64,000 bases of DNA from positions 2,134,441 to 2,198,440 of the forward strand of contig BCKC01000001.1 in assembly GCA_001600455.1 (NCBI GenBank), in the 5' to 3' direction. The notes beneath the pieces were generated by a model. The model was not told where the DNA came from and ran no database searches. It saw nothing but the letters and a program-made list of their open reading frames with translations. The first letter of the stretch is position 1. Each line of letters begins with the position of its first letter. Made by a program: the position numbers and the translations under genes. This DNA is from Endocalyx cinctus (Eukaryota; Ascomycota; Sordariomycetes; Amphisphaeriales; Apiosporaceae). Below are positions 1 to 12,700 of this stretch, piece after piece.

Positions 1-2
1 AA

Positions 3-2199
3 GATCCCCCCAAAAATACGGATTCGATCTTCTCCCAGCTGAACGCTTCATCTCAACCAAAAATCACGAGCTCCATTTTCTCATTCACCTCGTCTCAGCA
101 AGCGGGCTCCCTAGGTTCAAAGCAGCCTAACATATTTTCCAATCTCTCAAAACCAACTTCTTCGATGCCCTCGGAATCACTAGTCCAACAATCAGATAAC
201 ATCGATCAGCACAAAAACTCTTCGATATTCGATCCAGCATCGCGATCTAAGAAAAGGGTCACGTTTAGTGATACGATTTCTGCCGCTCCTCCGCCAGCTG
301 AAATCTCGGCTTCGGCTCCAGCTATATTTAACTTTTCAGGAAAGCAGAGTCCAACACCAAACCCATCAGAAGCATCGGCTACCACCAACTTCCCCAGTGC
401 TCTGTCCAAACCACCTGCCAAGACAGATGAAAATGAAACAAACAAAGCCACTCCTCCATCAATATTCCCCCCACCAACTACAAAACCGCTTTTCTCAGGC
501 TTGGCCAAGGAGACGGGTTCTCTTATTCAACCTGAAAATGACAAAGCACCACCAGCTCCTTCATTATTCCAGAAACCGCTGGAGCCTGCCGCCTCGTTTC
601 TTGGTCAAAAGATTTCTACTGGTAAGACTCCACAAGATTGCTTAATACCCACTTCTTCGCACAAAGCTGTGTCTTTCACAAGCAAGATAAGCATTCTTTG
701 GAACAGTTTTCACGAAATTAATGCTAACTATGAATAACGACACTCTAGGTTCGACTCTATTTCAACCAGTTACAGATTCGTCTTCGTCATCCTCAAGTAA
801 AATTGCTGAGACTGAAGGGAATACTGCCGCACAGAGGACTACGGAGATAGCAGAATCTTCCAAGACACAGTATATGGAACCCCCAGTCCATCCAGCCCCA
901 AGAGATGTTATGGAATCTTTTACACGTTGGTTCGTATGCGCCGATAAAGGTCTGTTGGAGGATCATCTTGAACAATTCGCTGTGGAACATATCTTGAAGA
1001 ATGTTTGGGACAAGTTCCAAGCCGAAGAGGAAGAGCGCCTACGTAAAGAAGAAGACGAGAGGTCGTGGACAGAAGCACGCAAATTCCGAGAATACAGCCT
1101 CAGCGTCACATACTTCTATCGTTGGCTAGATATCTACCGTAAACGACGAGTCATCAAGCGCATCCAGATGGAAAAAGAAAAGGCACGGCAGTGGAGGCTG
1201 CCAGAAAATGTGGCAAAACGAGCACGGGATGTTAAGCAGGCTAAAGAGAAAGCTGTGGAGGAAGCTAAGGATTTGATGCTAAGGAGAAGCCGTGGGAATA
1301 TCGAGGAGACTTGGAGACTGAGCCAGTCAACCCATTCCGAGCCAGCACTTGATGAGGACGGTGTTGAGAAAGCGTTGCTCGCATCTGGAGTTTTGAATGG
1401 GGTACGAGATGAGAAAGCGGCGGCTCGAAACGCCGCCCGTGATGGCAGGGTTGATACCGAGGTGGAAATGCTTCCGGCGGAGAGAATGTTACTCCGCTCC
1501 GAAAACCAGCGTCGAAAGAGAAGGGGACTGAATCAACTCACAAAGCTCCCAGAGCCAAAGGCTTACAAGGAGGGATCTAAGACCGCCAAGCTCAAGGCAA
1601 TGACAAGCGGTGGTGGCAGAGATTCGCTTTCCATGTCAACAGGAAGTGTACGGAACTCGACGTTCAGCTCTAGCTATCGATCCAGCCTTGGCTTTAATAG
1701 TAGCCGAGTCGCAAAATCTCGAGCCAAGATGGCAGATCCATATTGGCGATTAAAAGCTAGCGGCCTTGTACAAATGCCTAACGGAGAGTACCTTCACGAG
1801 TCTCTAGCTCTGCCGATGCTACAGGAAGGTCAACGATACTCCGGGTTCGGTGATTACGGACTCGCACGCGACAACTCGATCACCCCAAGTGAATCACGAG
1901 CATCAAGCGTCGATTTAGCTCGGTATTCCACTCCACCTCTGCTGGACGGTGCCCGCGAGAGTAGAGTCAGTAAGTCCCCATCGGTTGTGGTGGAGGGGAT
2001 CCAGAAAAGGAAACGGAATCAAACGGAAGAGGATGAATTGGCCGCATGCAGAGAGCCATTTGCAGCTACCAAGAAAAGGGCTCGAAGTGGTGACGAAGAG
2101 AGTAGGCTATCAACAACAGACGACGGGGACTTTCTGGCTAGCATTGCAAGTCTCATGCAAGATGTGGACAGTTTTAAACGGTCGACTAAGCGGGACTAA
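3..2199 (+). CDS. sac3: SAC3/GANP mRNA-export factor, C-terminal part (5' end outside window)
   Basis: Exons 3-621 and 749-2199. The frame is open from base 3, so the gene begins upstream. The 127-bp intron has donor GTAAGA at 622, branch GCTAAC at 723 and acceptor CTAG at 747-748; joining keeps the frame (ISTG-STLFQ). The first exon is Ser/Pro-rich with FG-nucleoporin-like SIF/PLF/SLF motifs. Exon 2 has a helical, charged segment (FTRWFV..., about 900-1250) that in this family carries the Cdc31/Sus1-binding region, then a basic linker and a tail with DPYWRLKASGLVQMPNG, which I recognise from fungal Sac3. Family role: scaffold of TREX-2 at the nuclear pore, coupling transcription to mRNA export. 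The diagnostic SAC3/GANP domain lies upstream and is not visible, so the call rests on the C-terminal region. Confidence 0.8.
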
Positions 2200-5100
2200 A
2201 AGTACACAATTAATAAAATACATCGCAATTTATTTTCTTTTTCGAATAAGGCTCTCCGAGAAGACACATGGCGGATATAACGAAGGTTTCCTCGAGAGTT
2301 CGCAGAAGCATGAGTTCTGGGAGGAGTCGAGAGAATTATTTTATGTTGCTTCTGTCAATACGTATTGTAGATGGCAATGGTTCTCCCTTCCTAGGGGCAA
2401 ACTCGGTCGTTTATTGAGATTCCGAAAATTTGCTTAGGGTTTGGGATAAATGTCATTGGGTTATTGGGTCTAAAAGGCATCAAAAATAGCGACCATTCTT
2501 TTTTTACTATCATTTTTTCTCGTGTTTATTTGATCCTTGTAACTAGTATGATGGTAGGACGCCATCAGTTGATACCCCTGAGATGTGTTTTTTTTACTAC
2601 ATGAAAAGACACATTTTGGAAAATACAGAAGGAGCTGTACAAAATGACTCCGGCGATAAGGTCCCCGTTGCTTAATTAGCTACGTGAAGGCGTTCGATGA
2701 TGTATAACAAATTGAGCATGTTTCAGGGTCTGCTAGTCACGCCATCGTAGGATCAGTGAGTACTTGGGCTCTTGTGCCAACAGACACCAGTCACGCAAGT
2801 TGGTCTAAAAACCCACGGAGGATACATGTGTTACGGCACCAAGGGAAGTCTCAAGTCATGGTATGCGTCTTCGCTTAGGATTCCTCTTTCTGTTTACATA
2901 TAATGTAAATGAACACAATCAGGTCCCAGCAGCTAGAAGGCGGTCAAGCAAAGAAGGTATAAAGTTTCCATTCACGACGACTAAGCCCGATTCTACTTAG
3001 AGATGGGTAAAAAGGATATTCGCCAGGGATCAAAGCTGAGCTTGCAGTCATCAAAGCTAAATACACGTACTAAATAGACAGTCGATCTTATCGGGATATC
3101 TTGTACATGTAGATCAAGTGTGGTGATTCCCACAAAAGATATGTGTAGAATACGTGAAATATGTACACTACGTATTGCTGTATGTATGCGGTGAATGCAT
3201 ACCCAGTTCTTGTCGAATTACTATGTAATTTAGTTCCAAATTTATCATCTATCTCTACACATATAGTACTGTAGTAAACGGATGAATTACGTAGGACGTT
3301 ATTGATAAGCAGATCGACGCTGTTATTAGCCAACGGACGTATTTGTATTAGTCTGTAGATACGTACTTCCATAGGTACGGAGTACTTAGAGGTATATTAT
3401 GGATATTCCATTTACGCCAGTGACATAATTCACTATCCACTAGCGACGGCGACGATCGCGGGCTTATTGGGAGGGGACCATAGATAACCCGACGTGTCTC
3501 CTAGCGGCTGCGCGTACGGGTTATAAACTAAAAAAAAAAAAAAAAAAACGCGAACGGCGTCTCGGCTGAGGCTCCAACTAACTAGCTAAAAAAAAAAAAA
3601 AGATAGAGAAAGAAGTTGTCGAAGAAAAAACGACTTAATCTGCGAGGAAAAAAAAGGTTATCTATCTACGCGCGATAACATAACGGTAGTGCAGTTTGAT
3701 GCTGCATCGTAACGAATCGGTACATACTCCTTTTTTTTTTCATGATGTTGCTTTAGTGTGCTAAATGGTTATGTATACTATGTACTGTATATATATATAC
3801 CTTATACATATACATATATGTGATGTGATAAGCGGAGTACTCTGTAGATGGAACGGAACGTGGTGGGGGTGGGTTTTTCCAATGGGAGGTAGCACGACAT
3901 AAACGATCGAGATGTCCAAAAAATGCCACGGGGATTCGTCCCAGTGAGTTGAGGAAGATCTCCCGGAGACCGAAATATGCACATTACTGGTTTTGGTTTG
4001 ATGGATGATGGAAACACACACACACAAAAAAAAGTTTGTGATATGCTTGCAAGCCAACCAATCCGCGATCGACAGCACACCCTTCACTCAGTTCTAATAT
4101 GGATTAGATGTAAGCACAGTTCGGAAAGAAGTCAGGAACCAAAACAGTACCCGCGTTATGACGCAGTGGCTGGAACATAATTTAAAAATCTTATCAGGTT
4201 ATTAAGTTGAAAATATAATTTGATTTTTTGGACATGCTCGTTCTTGAAATTCTATTCGCACTTTTTTTACCCCTTATTATTTTACTATGTTCCAACAAGA
4301 AGAAAATAAGAGATAAAAAAAATTAGGGGTATTGAGGCTGTGAAAGAGGTAGGGTTACATGGTACCAGGAACGGTATATTGTACAATATACTCCGTACAG
4401 GATATAAAATAATCTTGTTATATCTTGTTATAAAAGATTTTCTTAAACATGATATGGTAATTAAGTATCAGAGCATACGCATACACGGTACACGGTACAG
4501 CAAAACCCGGGAATTCAAGTGGGTTCCCCCAATACTTTTTAAGGTAAACTGGGATATCCAAACAAGATATCAGCCTCTTGGCATTCATTCTGATATGTTA
4601 ATCCTTACTTAAAGTGAATCAATTAGCTGTTTTGTTCTATTATTTTAGGGGTTCCTAGTAAGGTACGTGTGTAAAGCTATTCAAGTCGGTATACCCAAGT
4701 AGGTAAAGGAAGAAAAAGAAGAAGAAAAAGAAAAGGACTTTTTTACTCTAATACCTCTGAGCTGCAATTCACGATAATAAGAGTCAGTCAATTCTCAACA
4801 AGTCAAGGCCGTAGTAGATAGTATATCCATATATATCCATATATATCCATACTTTATACTAGTATGCATAGAAGATTTTCAACCCACTTGATCTCTTTAC
4901 CCAAAATAAAAATAAAAATAAAAATTGGTTTCCAACACTATTTTCTTATATGACGCAAACTAAAAAACTACCGAGTTAATGCACGTATACTACAAGTATG
5001 CGCACTGCACAGTATATATAGACAAACTATTTGTCCGTAGAGGAATCCAACGAGATCAAGCCGTGTGGGCCTATCCGAGACATTCTACGATTGCCTTCAA

Positions 5101-6104
5101 GTTTGGTTGGTTACGGAGGAATCCCTCACGGTGGTCCTTGGATTTTAAACTGCATTAGTTAATATAGTTAATATACATACCCAGAATATCTACGCTTAGG
5201 TAGCTAGAAATACTAGAAATACCTGTGTAGGTGCTTAACGTAGCGCGTAGCCAAGTACCTAGGTATGCACCTACAGGGCTATTATGGGTCTTTTAACACA
5301 TGTCAATACACTATCTACCATTCTTACTGTACCTACATTTTATTAACTTATACGAGGAGACCCTAAAATAAGGAAAGATAACGAAAAAAGAAGAAAGAAA
5401 AGAAGATAATTCCCATAATTTCAATATATATACTTGTATATATATATTGATACGTGTATACGTATACATAGTATATCAACTGTTGTATACTTATAGACTC
5501 CGTTTACGTACTGTACTGTATAATTCCCACCCTTGCGCGTCATATCGAGATCCACCAGATCAAAGGTTGTATTCGATGATCTTCTCCTGAAATAGTTGAC
5601 TTATCCCATCTCTCTCTATTAAAAACCACTTTCAGATTCTTCGTTTCTTCTTTATTCCATTATATTCACTCGTTTATTCACTTTTCATTATTTCTTTACT
5701 TTTTTTTTTTTTCCTTCTTGAAGATCAAGGCACACAAAATATAGCCAGCCATTCGATAATTAGAACTATCTGAAGTTGGCTCTCTGATTTCTTTCCGTAG
5801 CAGCATTCATAGCACTGCTACTGTGAAGAGAAATCCAATGAGGGAATAGAGCTTGGAATTCTAGTCCTCTTTCTTATACACACATTTGTGTTTTCTTTTT
5901 CTTCTTTTTTAATATCATATTTTATATACAACTCACTCCCCCTAATGCCCCCCCATATATCCGTATTAATCACCAACTACAACTAGATAATAGACATTCT
6001 CTCAACTTCTAATTCTTGCGGACCTACCAAAAGCGAAGGCTCCACTGATATACAACATCTAAATAGTGGAATATACATTGCATCCATCTTCATAATCTGA
6101 CAGT
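2200..6104. other. 3.9-kb AT-rich spacer, no gene seen
   Basis: Non-coding spacer between two same-strand genes. It holds A and T homopolymers (about 3530-3605), AT microsatellite-like stretches (about 3788-3800, 5425-5450) and a three-copy 10-bp repeat at 4822-4850. Short open frames (for example 3088-3372 minus, 3761-4087 minus) have low-complexity translations and no recognisable family. The last 450 bp are CT/T-rich, as expected of a fungal promoter and leader for the MscS gene. Confidence 0.6.
4822..4850. repeat. Short tandem repeat, 10-bp unit x3
   Basis: About three consecutive copies of atatatccat, the first differing by one base. Intergenic, no inferred function. Confidence 0.8.
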
Positions 6105-8770
6105 ATGGCTCACCACCATGAATATGATGAGAAAGAGTCTGGTACCTTGACCCATGCTCCTACCGTGTCGGATCACGATGATTCCGAAAAGGAGAAATAT
6201 CATCAAAGGCCCAACCACCTTCAACTGCCCACCGAGTCGGATCGCCTCACTACCTCTGGCCACCAGTATCTTTCGCCTACCGAGACCGATTCTAGGGATC
6301 AGGCTACTCGTCTCGTCGACGATCTTACCCTACTTCAAGCCGAACGCGCCGTCAGCAACCAGGAGTACGAACTCCGAAAATCCCAGTCTAGGATACGCAG
6401 CAACGACGAGAAGCAAGATGTGTTTAATCAACCCACTCATGCTAGTACCGGCGTTGGCCTCCTTCCTGAGCCTCAAAGCAAAGTCAACAAGTTTTTCATC
6501 CTGATTAAGAAACTGCCGAGGATGGTGCGGTACTTCTTGTACAGCTTACCGGTCGCCTCCCTCTTGTTGATCCCCATCCTGCTGGGTCGATTTGTTCCGG
6601 ACGGCCAGCAAGCCGTCATCGGTGGTCCCGGCGGCGTCGAGCTTCTGTGGTTCGGTATCTGGCTCGAGATTGTATGGCTCTCGTTATGGGCTGCCAGGAT
6701 CGTCACCTCCGTTATGCCTTGGGTACTCTGTGGCTGTGCTAAGATCATGGGCTCGGGAAATTCCAAGAAGTGGAAGGACATCGGTCGCCAACTCGAACTC
6801 CATATGTCTCTGTTCCTCTGGATGCTCGCCGTCTTTGTCTCCTTCCTACCTACCTTGAACAGCCACAAAGTTCCCGCCATTGTACCGGACGAGGCCGATA
6901 CGGCCTATCCTGACATTAAGTGGATCGATGTCGTCGACAAGGTCATCATTGCGCTTTTTGTCCTAGCTGTTCTCAACTTCGTCGAAAAGATATTGATTCA
7001 ATGGATTGCTATGTCTTTTCATATGCGGACGTACTCTGACCGTATCAACCAAAACAAGCAGAGCATTGCGTAAGTAATTTACCTGTTTTTTTTTTTTTTT
7101 TTTTGTGTATCTGCAACACCAAACTAACGAATTTGAATCAGTTACCTGGTGCATTTGTACGAACATTCGAAGGACAAGCTTGTTTCTGAGGCGTCTGTGA
7201 TGGGCAACCAAGGTGTAGCATCTGGTGCTCGAACGCCGATGGCTCTGTTTTCTGAAAACGCCCGCGAGATGGCAACCAAGGTGGGCGACATCGCCAACCG
7301 CGTTGCCGGTGATTTTACCGGTCGCCAGGTCAAGCTCAGCAACCACCCGCGGAAGGTCGTTTCCGAATTGCTTCGTACCTCCAACTCGGCCCAAGTGCTT
7401 GCCCGCCGCCTTTTCCGCACTTTTGCGCAACCCGGTAACGACGTTCTCATGCCGACGGACCTTAACCTGGCTTTCCCGACTCCCGAAGACGCCGAGGCCG
7501 CGTTCCTCGTGTTCGACAGGGATCTGAACGGCGACGTCTCGATGGACGAGCTCGAGGCCTTTTGCGACGAAGTTCACCGGGAGAAGAAAGCCATCGCCGC
7601 TTCGCTCAAGGATCTAGACTCGGTTATCACTAAGCTTGACAGGGTCTTCTTCGTCATCATCTTCATCATCGCCTTGATCGTCTTCATCTCCATCATTTCC
7701 GCGTCCACTGCCGCCGCTTTGGCCTCGGCCGGTACCGCCGTTCTTGGTCTCGCCTGGGTGCTGCAGTCGACCGCCCAGGAGTTTCTGCAATCTATTAGTA
7801 AGTAGCTTTTTAAGCGATATAAATCCCGATACTTGTCAAGCCACAGTTATTAACTCTTGTTTCTCTTATAGTATTCGTCTTTGTCAAGCACCCTTTCGAT
7901 GTCGGCGACAGAGTCACGGTATACGGAAATACGGGATCCACCTTGACCGGTGATGATTACTACGTTACGGAGATCTCTCTCCTCTATACCGAATTCAAGA
8001 AGATGGAGGGACACATCGTTCAAGCACCTAACTCTATCCTCAACACCCTATTCATCCTCAACCATCGTCGCAGTGGTCAGCTCGCAGACGTGTTTGAGCT
8101 TCGAATGAAATACGGTACACCGCCTAGCATAATCAAAGAACTTGAGGCTCGGATGACGGAATACGTGTTGGAGAACAAGAGGGATTTCACCAGCAAGATT
8201 ATCACCGAACTGAGAGGCTTTGAAGATGCCTATTGTATGACCGTCAACTTCATCTGCTTCCATAAGACGAGTTTCCAGAATGAGCTACTACGTCTCATCC
8301 GTCACAACAAATTCGCTATTGAGTTGATGAACCAGATGGTGGCACTTGGAATTGAGCAACCTCGCAGGCAATACCAGATCTCCGGACGGGACTTCCCGGT
8401 GTTCCAAGCTAACGTTTCACCCCCGTCCTACGAGGATCAGCGAGCACGGCATGAACCACCTACGGTAGATCCGTCGCTCTTGACATCCACTCGTCGACGT
8501 GCTAACTCGAGAGCTGTTGACCAGACTGACGTCTTCCAAGATGTTTTCGTCAGTCGTAAGGCGAGTAACCCACCTACTATGAGTCATCCGCCAAGAATCA
8601 ACGAGGAACCGGTCGAGGGTATGAGCAGCGGCATCAATCTCGAAAGGTTACCAACCAACGGAAGCGGTAGACCTGGAACAGCTAGAAATATATTCAACCG
8701 CTCAGTCGGTACTCTCAGACGGAGTCACGACAACAGGTCAGAACGTGGAAGCGAGCGAGATATGGTTTGA
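6105..8770 (+). CDS. EF-hand mechanosensitive ion channel, MscS family (fungal Msy1/Msy2 type)
   Basis: Exons 6105-7069, 7142-7797 and 7872-8770 give 839 aa. Intron 1 has donor GTAAGT, branch CTAAC and acceptor CAG; intron 2 has GTAAGT...TATAG; both keep frame. Domains in order: disordered acidic/His N-terminus (1-130); four hydrophobic segments (about 140-310); a cytosolic stretch with one canonical EF-hand (FDRDLNGDVSMDELE, about 445-458, ligands D-x-D-x-N-G...E); a last membrane helix rich in Ala/Gly; then the MscS beta domain across the intron-2 junction (FVKHPFDVGDRVTV, followed by VQAPNSILN). The C-terminus is disordered. Fission-yeast relatives sit in the ER membrane and regulate calcium on hypo-osmotic shock; this role is inferred by family. 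Start is the first ATG of the open frame. Confidence 0.93.
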
Positions 8771-9754
8771 AATTTGAAAATATAACGACTTAATGCGCAA
8801 TGGGATTCAAAAAATAGATATTTTTTTAAAAAAAAGAAATAGACAGCGGCAACATAGAAGATAGATAATATACAGCGGGGACCGAGAAAACAAAATCGGG
8901 GTTTCGGACGTATATATCGTCTGACTACAAGAAACAATATATCAAATTGATTTATACTGGGGAACCAAAAGAATTCGTGACACTCTCATGACCCTTAAAT
9001 GAAGTTCGAAGTACTAGTTCGGATTCCGTCGCCCGTAGCAAAACCTAGCATCCTTGACCTTCTCCTGACTCGGCATAGTTTTCGAGCTCAGCTCATGCAA
9101 GCTTCAAGCCACCACCACGACGTCGAGACCAAAAAAATCGACCGGCTGGAAATTCGGGCTGAATTATCAAGCAAGTACTATTTTTTATTATTGTCCCTTT
9201 CTCAGCCCTTGCTGCTAAAAAATCATTTTTGTCTAACCACCCCCCCCCCGATTAATAATGGGAAGGGAAGGGAAGAAGGAATATTCTTTGGACACCCTTC
9301 CCTAGTAGATCTGAACTTCTTTCCTCCCCCCCTTTTTTTAACTAACTTTTTTGCATGTTGTGTTGTGTAAACCACGTTGCGCCTCGATGATGACAGCTGT
9401 TTTGGAAGATTGTCGGTATTCGTGAATAGCTTTCGGTTTTGTTTTTCCCCCGGTTTATTGACATAATTCGAATCGTACCGGATTTTGGTTTACTCTGAGT
9501 TAGAAATAAACCGAGTCAAGAATATTGAAAATGAGCGCCTTCCTACGTTGCTCGACTACCTCGTACTGAAAGAGTGAGAACGAAATTAACTGGCTTATTC
9601 GTTCGCAGGCCGCGATCCTTCGAGACTTGGAGATACCTTCCCATCGTAGAAATCCAACTATTAGCTCTACGACTACATAAAGACATATCGACATCTACTC
9701 TACTCACCCAACTACGCGCGATTTGTGTTTAAGAAAGAATAAACGAAACCAAAT
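8771..9754. other. Intergenic 3' region and promoter
   Basis: About 980 bp between two same-strand genes. It has poly-A, C and T runs (a 10-C run near 9240) and AT-rich sequence before the next start. One 123-codon open frame (8999-9370) is low complexity and not convincing. Confidence 0.55.
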
Positions 9755-12700
9755 ATGAGCGCACTCCCCGAAGGATGGGAGTGGGACTACGACGGTAGCC
9801 GGTGGTTTTACCGATACAAACCCACGGGGCTGACGCAATTCAACTTCCCCAAACCGGGCGATGAGTTCCCGGATTTCGTCGGCGCCGACCACTACGGCCC
9901 GCTGGTAGAAGAAGTTCTCATAATTCCTCAACGGGACGGCGATGACGGCGACGCGAAAAGCATAAACCCGGGCGCGGCCGTCGCAAGCGAAAAGAATCAT
10001 AGTAATAGTAATAGTAATGGCATGAGCGCCACGGGCTACTTTGACCCTATGTACTTCGACCTGGGCGGCGACGTGAGCCCCATCGCCGGCAACGAGGAGG
10101 GGGATTTCGAAGACGCGCCACCTTTCGATTCTGCTCCGAAATCCGCGCCCGCCGCCGTGGAAGAGGAGCCGCGACCGGCGGAGCTCTCGGGGTTGAGCCG
10201 TAGCGGAGACGCGGGACCTGTCGAGGAGAATCGCGATCATCATCCTACGCCTGCGGTTTCTGACGGGCGGGAGACGGCATACGAGCTCCCCGAAAATTCG
10301 TCATATCGTCGAGATCCGGGCTGGTCTCCGGTCGGGATCGTCTCGGAACTTTGGACGAACGATACGGCTAAGTGCGCGGATGAGCTGGCTCCCGTCGAGT
10401 TGGATGGCTCTTCCATTTCAGCAGCGCAGCCTGCGCAGATGCAGCCGTTCCCGATTCTTCCGGTTGAGTTACCTACAACTACGGAGAAATCCTCCTCGGG
10501 AGCTGAGGAAATTGAGAAGAGAGTGGAGGATATGAGTTCTCGGAAAGAAACTCAAGAGGAAGAAAAAGAAGATAATAGCGGTAGCACACAACTTAGGAGT
10601 GACAAGACAATTCTATCCTATTTGAAAAAATCCGAGAAGCGGCACTCGTTCCACGTGTTGCCGGCGGCGACATACGTTCACGAGATAGATTGGTCCACAC
10701 GTTTATTAAATCCAAGAGCGTCTTCTTTACATACCTCCCGGTCAAAGGCCGAGAAAGCGAATATACCGGATGTCCTACGACCTGGGAAAGCCTCTCCGCC
10801 TAGGTTATCGGCACTTTCTAGCGATATTTCGGGTACGCCGCAGTCCACTGAAGGAGCGACGTACATCCCAGGAACCGAAGCGAGACATGCAAGCATATCC
10901 TGTGGGGGAAGGACGACGGATTTGTCGCATGTTCCCTCGGTTCTTAAGCCCGGTCCACGCTCGCAGCACAGGAACAATCGTCCACCTTCTATGTCTCTAG
11001 GGTCGTCTCAGTCAGACCGTTGGCCGCCAAAGATTATATCTCAACCCGCCGCGAACGAGTGTAATCCGAGTTTATCCCACGAGAATGATGACCGCCCTCA
11101 CGCTAATAGAGTCAATACCATGCCGGCTCAGTTGCCTTCTTCTTCAAAGCCGAGCGGAGCTCATAGTCTTCCCATCTTTGACGAGTTTACATCCACTTCT
11201 CACGCTCATACCATGGATGGCCCGCAAAAGATGTCTTCTCCCCAAGATTCTGTCGTTGAGAATGTCATAAATCCAGAGGAAGATGGAGGAAAAGTTACCG
11301 GACAACCAGTAACTTCCTCTGGAACCCCTGCGTCGAGTGAAGCGCTTCCCGTCGCCGCACCGCTAAATGTACCGAGACCGCAACGATTATCCACGCCTTC
11401 GCCTATCATAAGTCCAGCACAATTACAACAATCTCCTTCGAAGATTTCTTCTCCTATAATAAATGGCGCAACTCCGAATGCACCGGGGCAGGCACAGGTG
11501 AACAGCAATCTTACGACAGGACAACAGCCGAATAATCATCCCTCGGCGCCAGCTCCAGCAACTGTTACCAATAACCCGAGCCCGAAGCCATCTTCTCCCC
11601 CACCAAGTCTACCACAGTTCCAGTCGACACCTACGCCCAAGCCAACTTCAAGTTCTCCCAGTACTCAAAATGGCATCGATTCCACACCTAGTAGTGTTCC
11701 AAATTCCCAGGAAAAGCCAACTGCGCAAATTAACTTACCTCAGAACCAATCTCCTTTACAGGTACACCCCTTACAAGGAATGGGTTCTAATCAGCTTTCG
11801 GCTTCGGGCCACTCTGCCCCAAATAAACCGATCGTATCTTCCCCGTCTCCTAGACCAAACGGCATTCCTCAAGTCGGAAGCCCTGCACCAAATATGCATC
11901 CCGCCCATATCGCTGGGAGGCCACCCATGATGCACCCTGGCTCTCACCCAACTCCACCCCCGGTATTTGGTGTACAGCAACAGCAGCAGCAGCAAGGCCA
12001 CAACTTCCAAACCTCGCAGCAATCTTCGAATGGACCACCTAGACCATATATGATGGCACAGACTCCTCCACAACCGGCCGTTAAACCAAATATCGGACCG
12101 CAACAAGTACCTCCTCAATTTACGCTACCTATGCAAGCTCAGCATCAGCAACAACACGCTCAAATACAGCCCCAGCAACAACCGCAGCATCCAGGAGTTC
12201 CCCCTGTTCAGCAAACTGGTGGACACCAGACCGTGCTGCCTTATCGTCCTCCAGTCAACATGGGGCAAAACCACCAATCTTTCCCCCCTCATCCTCATCT
12301 CCAACAACAGCAATCCACCATCTTCCCACCTTCTCCTATTCATAGGCCTCATCCCCATCATATGCAATCTTCTCCTTCGGTTTCTTCCATCTCGCCTTCC
12401 ATGATACCGAGCCAGGTCTCATCCCCGAGTCCCTCAATTGCTTCTCTCCACCGTCCTCCCTCCGCCATGTCGTCCAATATTACTCTCAACTCCAACGCTT
12501 TCATTTCATTGGGTGGTGGTGTCCAACCGCAACAGCCGCAAACACCTCTACATCACATTAATGGCGGCATTAGTAGTAGCCCGGCGCCTCAGTCTGGTTC
12601 TCCCCCTCCACATCAGAATTCGCCTTTGCAGACGATGACTCCACGGCCCCCTATTGGCGGCAATACTACGGTTACGAATGGTAGCAACAGCAGTAATTCG